Assembly (NCBI RefSeq): GCF_000719555.1
Contig: NZ_JOGX01000109.1
Location: forward strand, 1-11,901
Source: Streptomyces sp. NRRL F-5727
GTDB taxonomy: Bacteria > Actinomycetota > Actinomycetes > Streptomycetales > Streptomycetaceae
Reading direction: 5' to 3'
Length of the DNA: 11,901 bases
Shown here one piece after another: positions 11,851 through 11,901 of this stretch. Position numbers and translations under genes: made by a program. Below the pieces are notes generated by a model. It was not told the origin of the DNA and ran no database searches. It was given only the letters and a program-made list of their open reading frames with translations. Within the stretch, counting starts at the first letter, position 1. The number at the start of each line of letters is the position of its first letter.

Positions 11851-11901
11851 ACCCCCACTCCCCCACGCCCCCACCCCCCCACGAAACCCCCCCCCCCCGC
11901 C
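11851..11901. repeat. C-rich low-complexity end with a C12 run
   Basis: After the terminator the plus strand is almost all C with scattered A and T, ending in twelve consecutive Cs (11887-11898) then GCC. Such homopolymers are prone to length error and often mark assembly breaks. Confidence 0.7.

Noticed and set aside
9822..11882. Minus-strand open frame of about 690 codons opposite the SDR and oxygenase
   Set aside because: Gly/Val/Asp-rich mirror frame with no motif; it also runs through the strong terminator hairpin.

Overview
The window is very GC-rich, has strong G/C bias at third codon positions, uses ATG, GTG and TTG starts, and carries rare TTA leucine codons. It also contains a conservon-type histidine kinase. 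Together these point to a Streptomyces or close actinomycete chromosome. No rRNA, tRNA, CRISPR array or insertion sequence is visible.

Layout. (1) Positions 1-1521, minus strand: a membrane histidine kinase-like protein of the conservon (CvnA) type, cut by the left edge; its partners would lie further left. (2) 1522-2036: a gene-free gap holding the kinase promoter region and possible terminators of the neighbouring operon. (3) 7212-2037, minus strand: a compact six-gene operon in the order LOG-type nucleotide phosphoribohydrolase, HAD phosphatase, divergent PRPP-synthetase-like sugar diphosphokinase, ribulose/allulose-phosphate 3-epimerase, purine-type phosphoribosyltransferase, and MFS exporter. 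(4) 7213-7600: a divergent regulatory region of unusually low GC, with a candidate promoter in each direction, two copies of a 12-bp near-palindrome and several hairpins in the leftward leader. (5) 7601-11801, plus strand: a four-gene operon of an NnrU/ICMT-like membrane protein, an unrecognised soluble protein with an HDxxH...ExxxD arrangement, an SDR and a TauD-type Fe(II)/2-oxoglutarate oxygenase. It is closed by a strong hairpin at 11807-11844. The window ends in C-rich sequence with a 12-C run.

How the genes may work together. The leftward operon has the parts needed to make and export a sugar-modified purine nucleoside. LOG would release a free base (likely adenine) from AMP. The epimerase would remodel a sugar phosphate. 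The PRPP-synthetase homologue would activate it with diphosphate. The phosphoribosyltransferase would join base and sugar, the HAD enzyme would remove the phosphate, and the MFS protein would export the product. From memory this is the same enzyme logic as the angustmycin/psicofuranine pathway of Streptomyces (epimerase, diphosphokinase, adenine transferase, HAD phosphatase), so a psicofuranine-like (9-psicofuranosyl-adenine) product is my leading inference. No exo-glycal-forming dehydratase is seen here. The divergent operon could tailor that product or make something separate.

Both operons carry exactly one TTA codon that I could find (codon 100 of the HAD gene, codon 27 of the membrane protein gene) and share a regulatory region. 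This suggests joint, bldA-dependent developmental control. All assignments rest on reading motifs and gene order by eye; no database search was possible.
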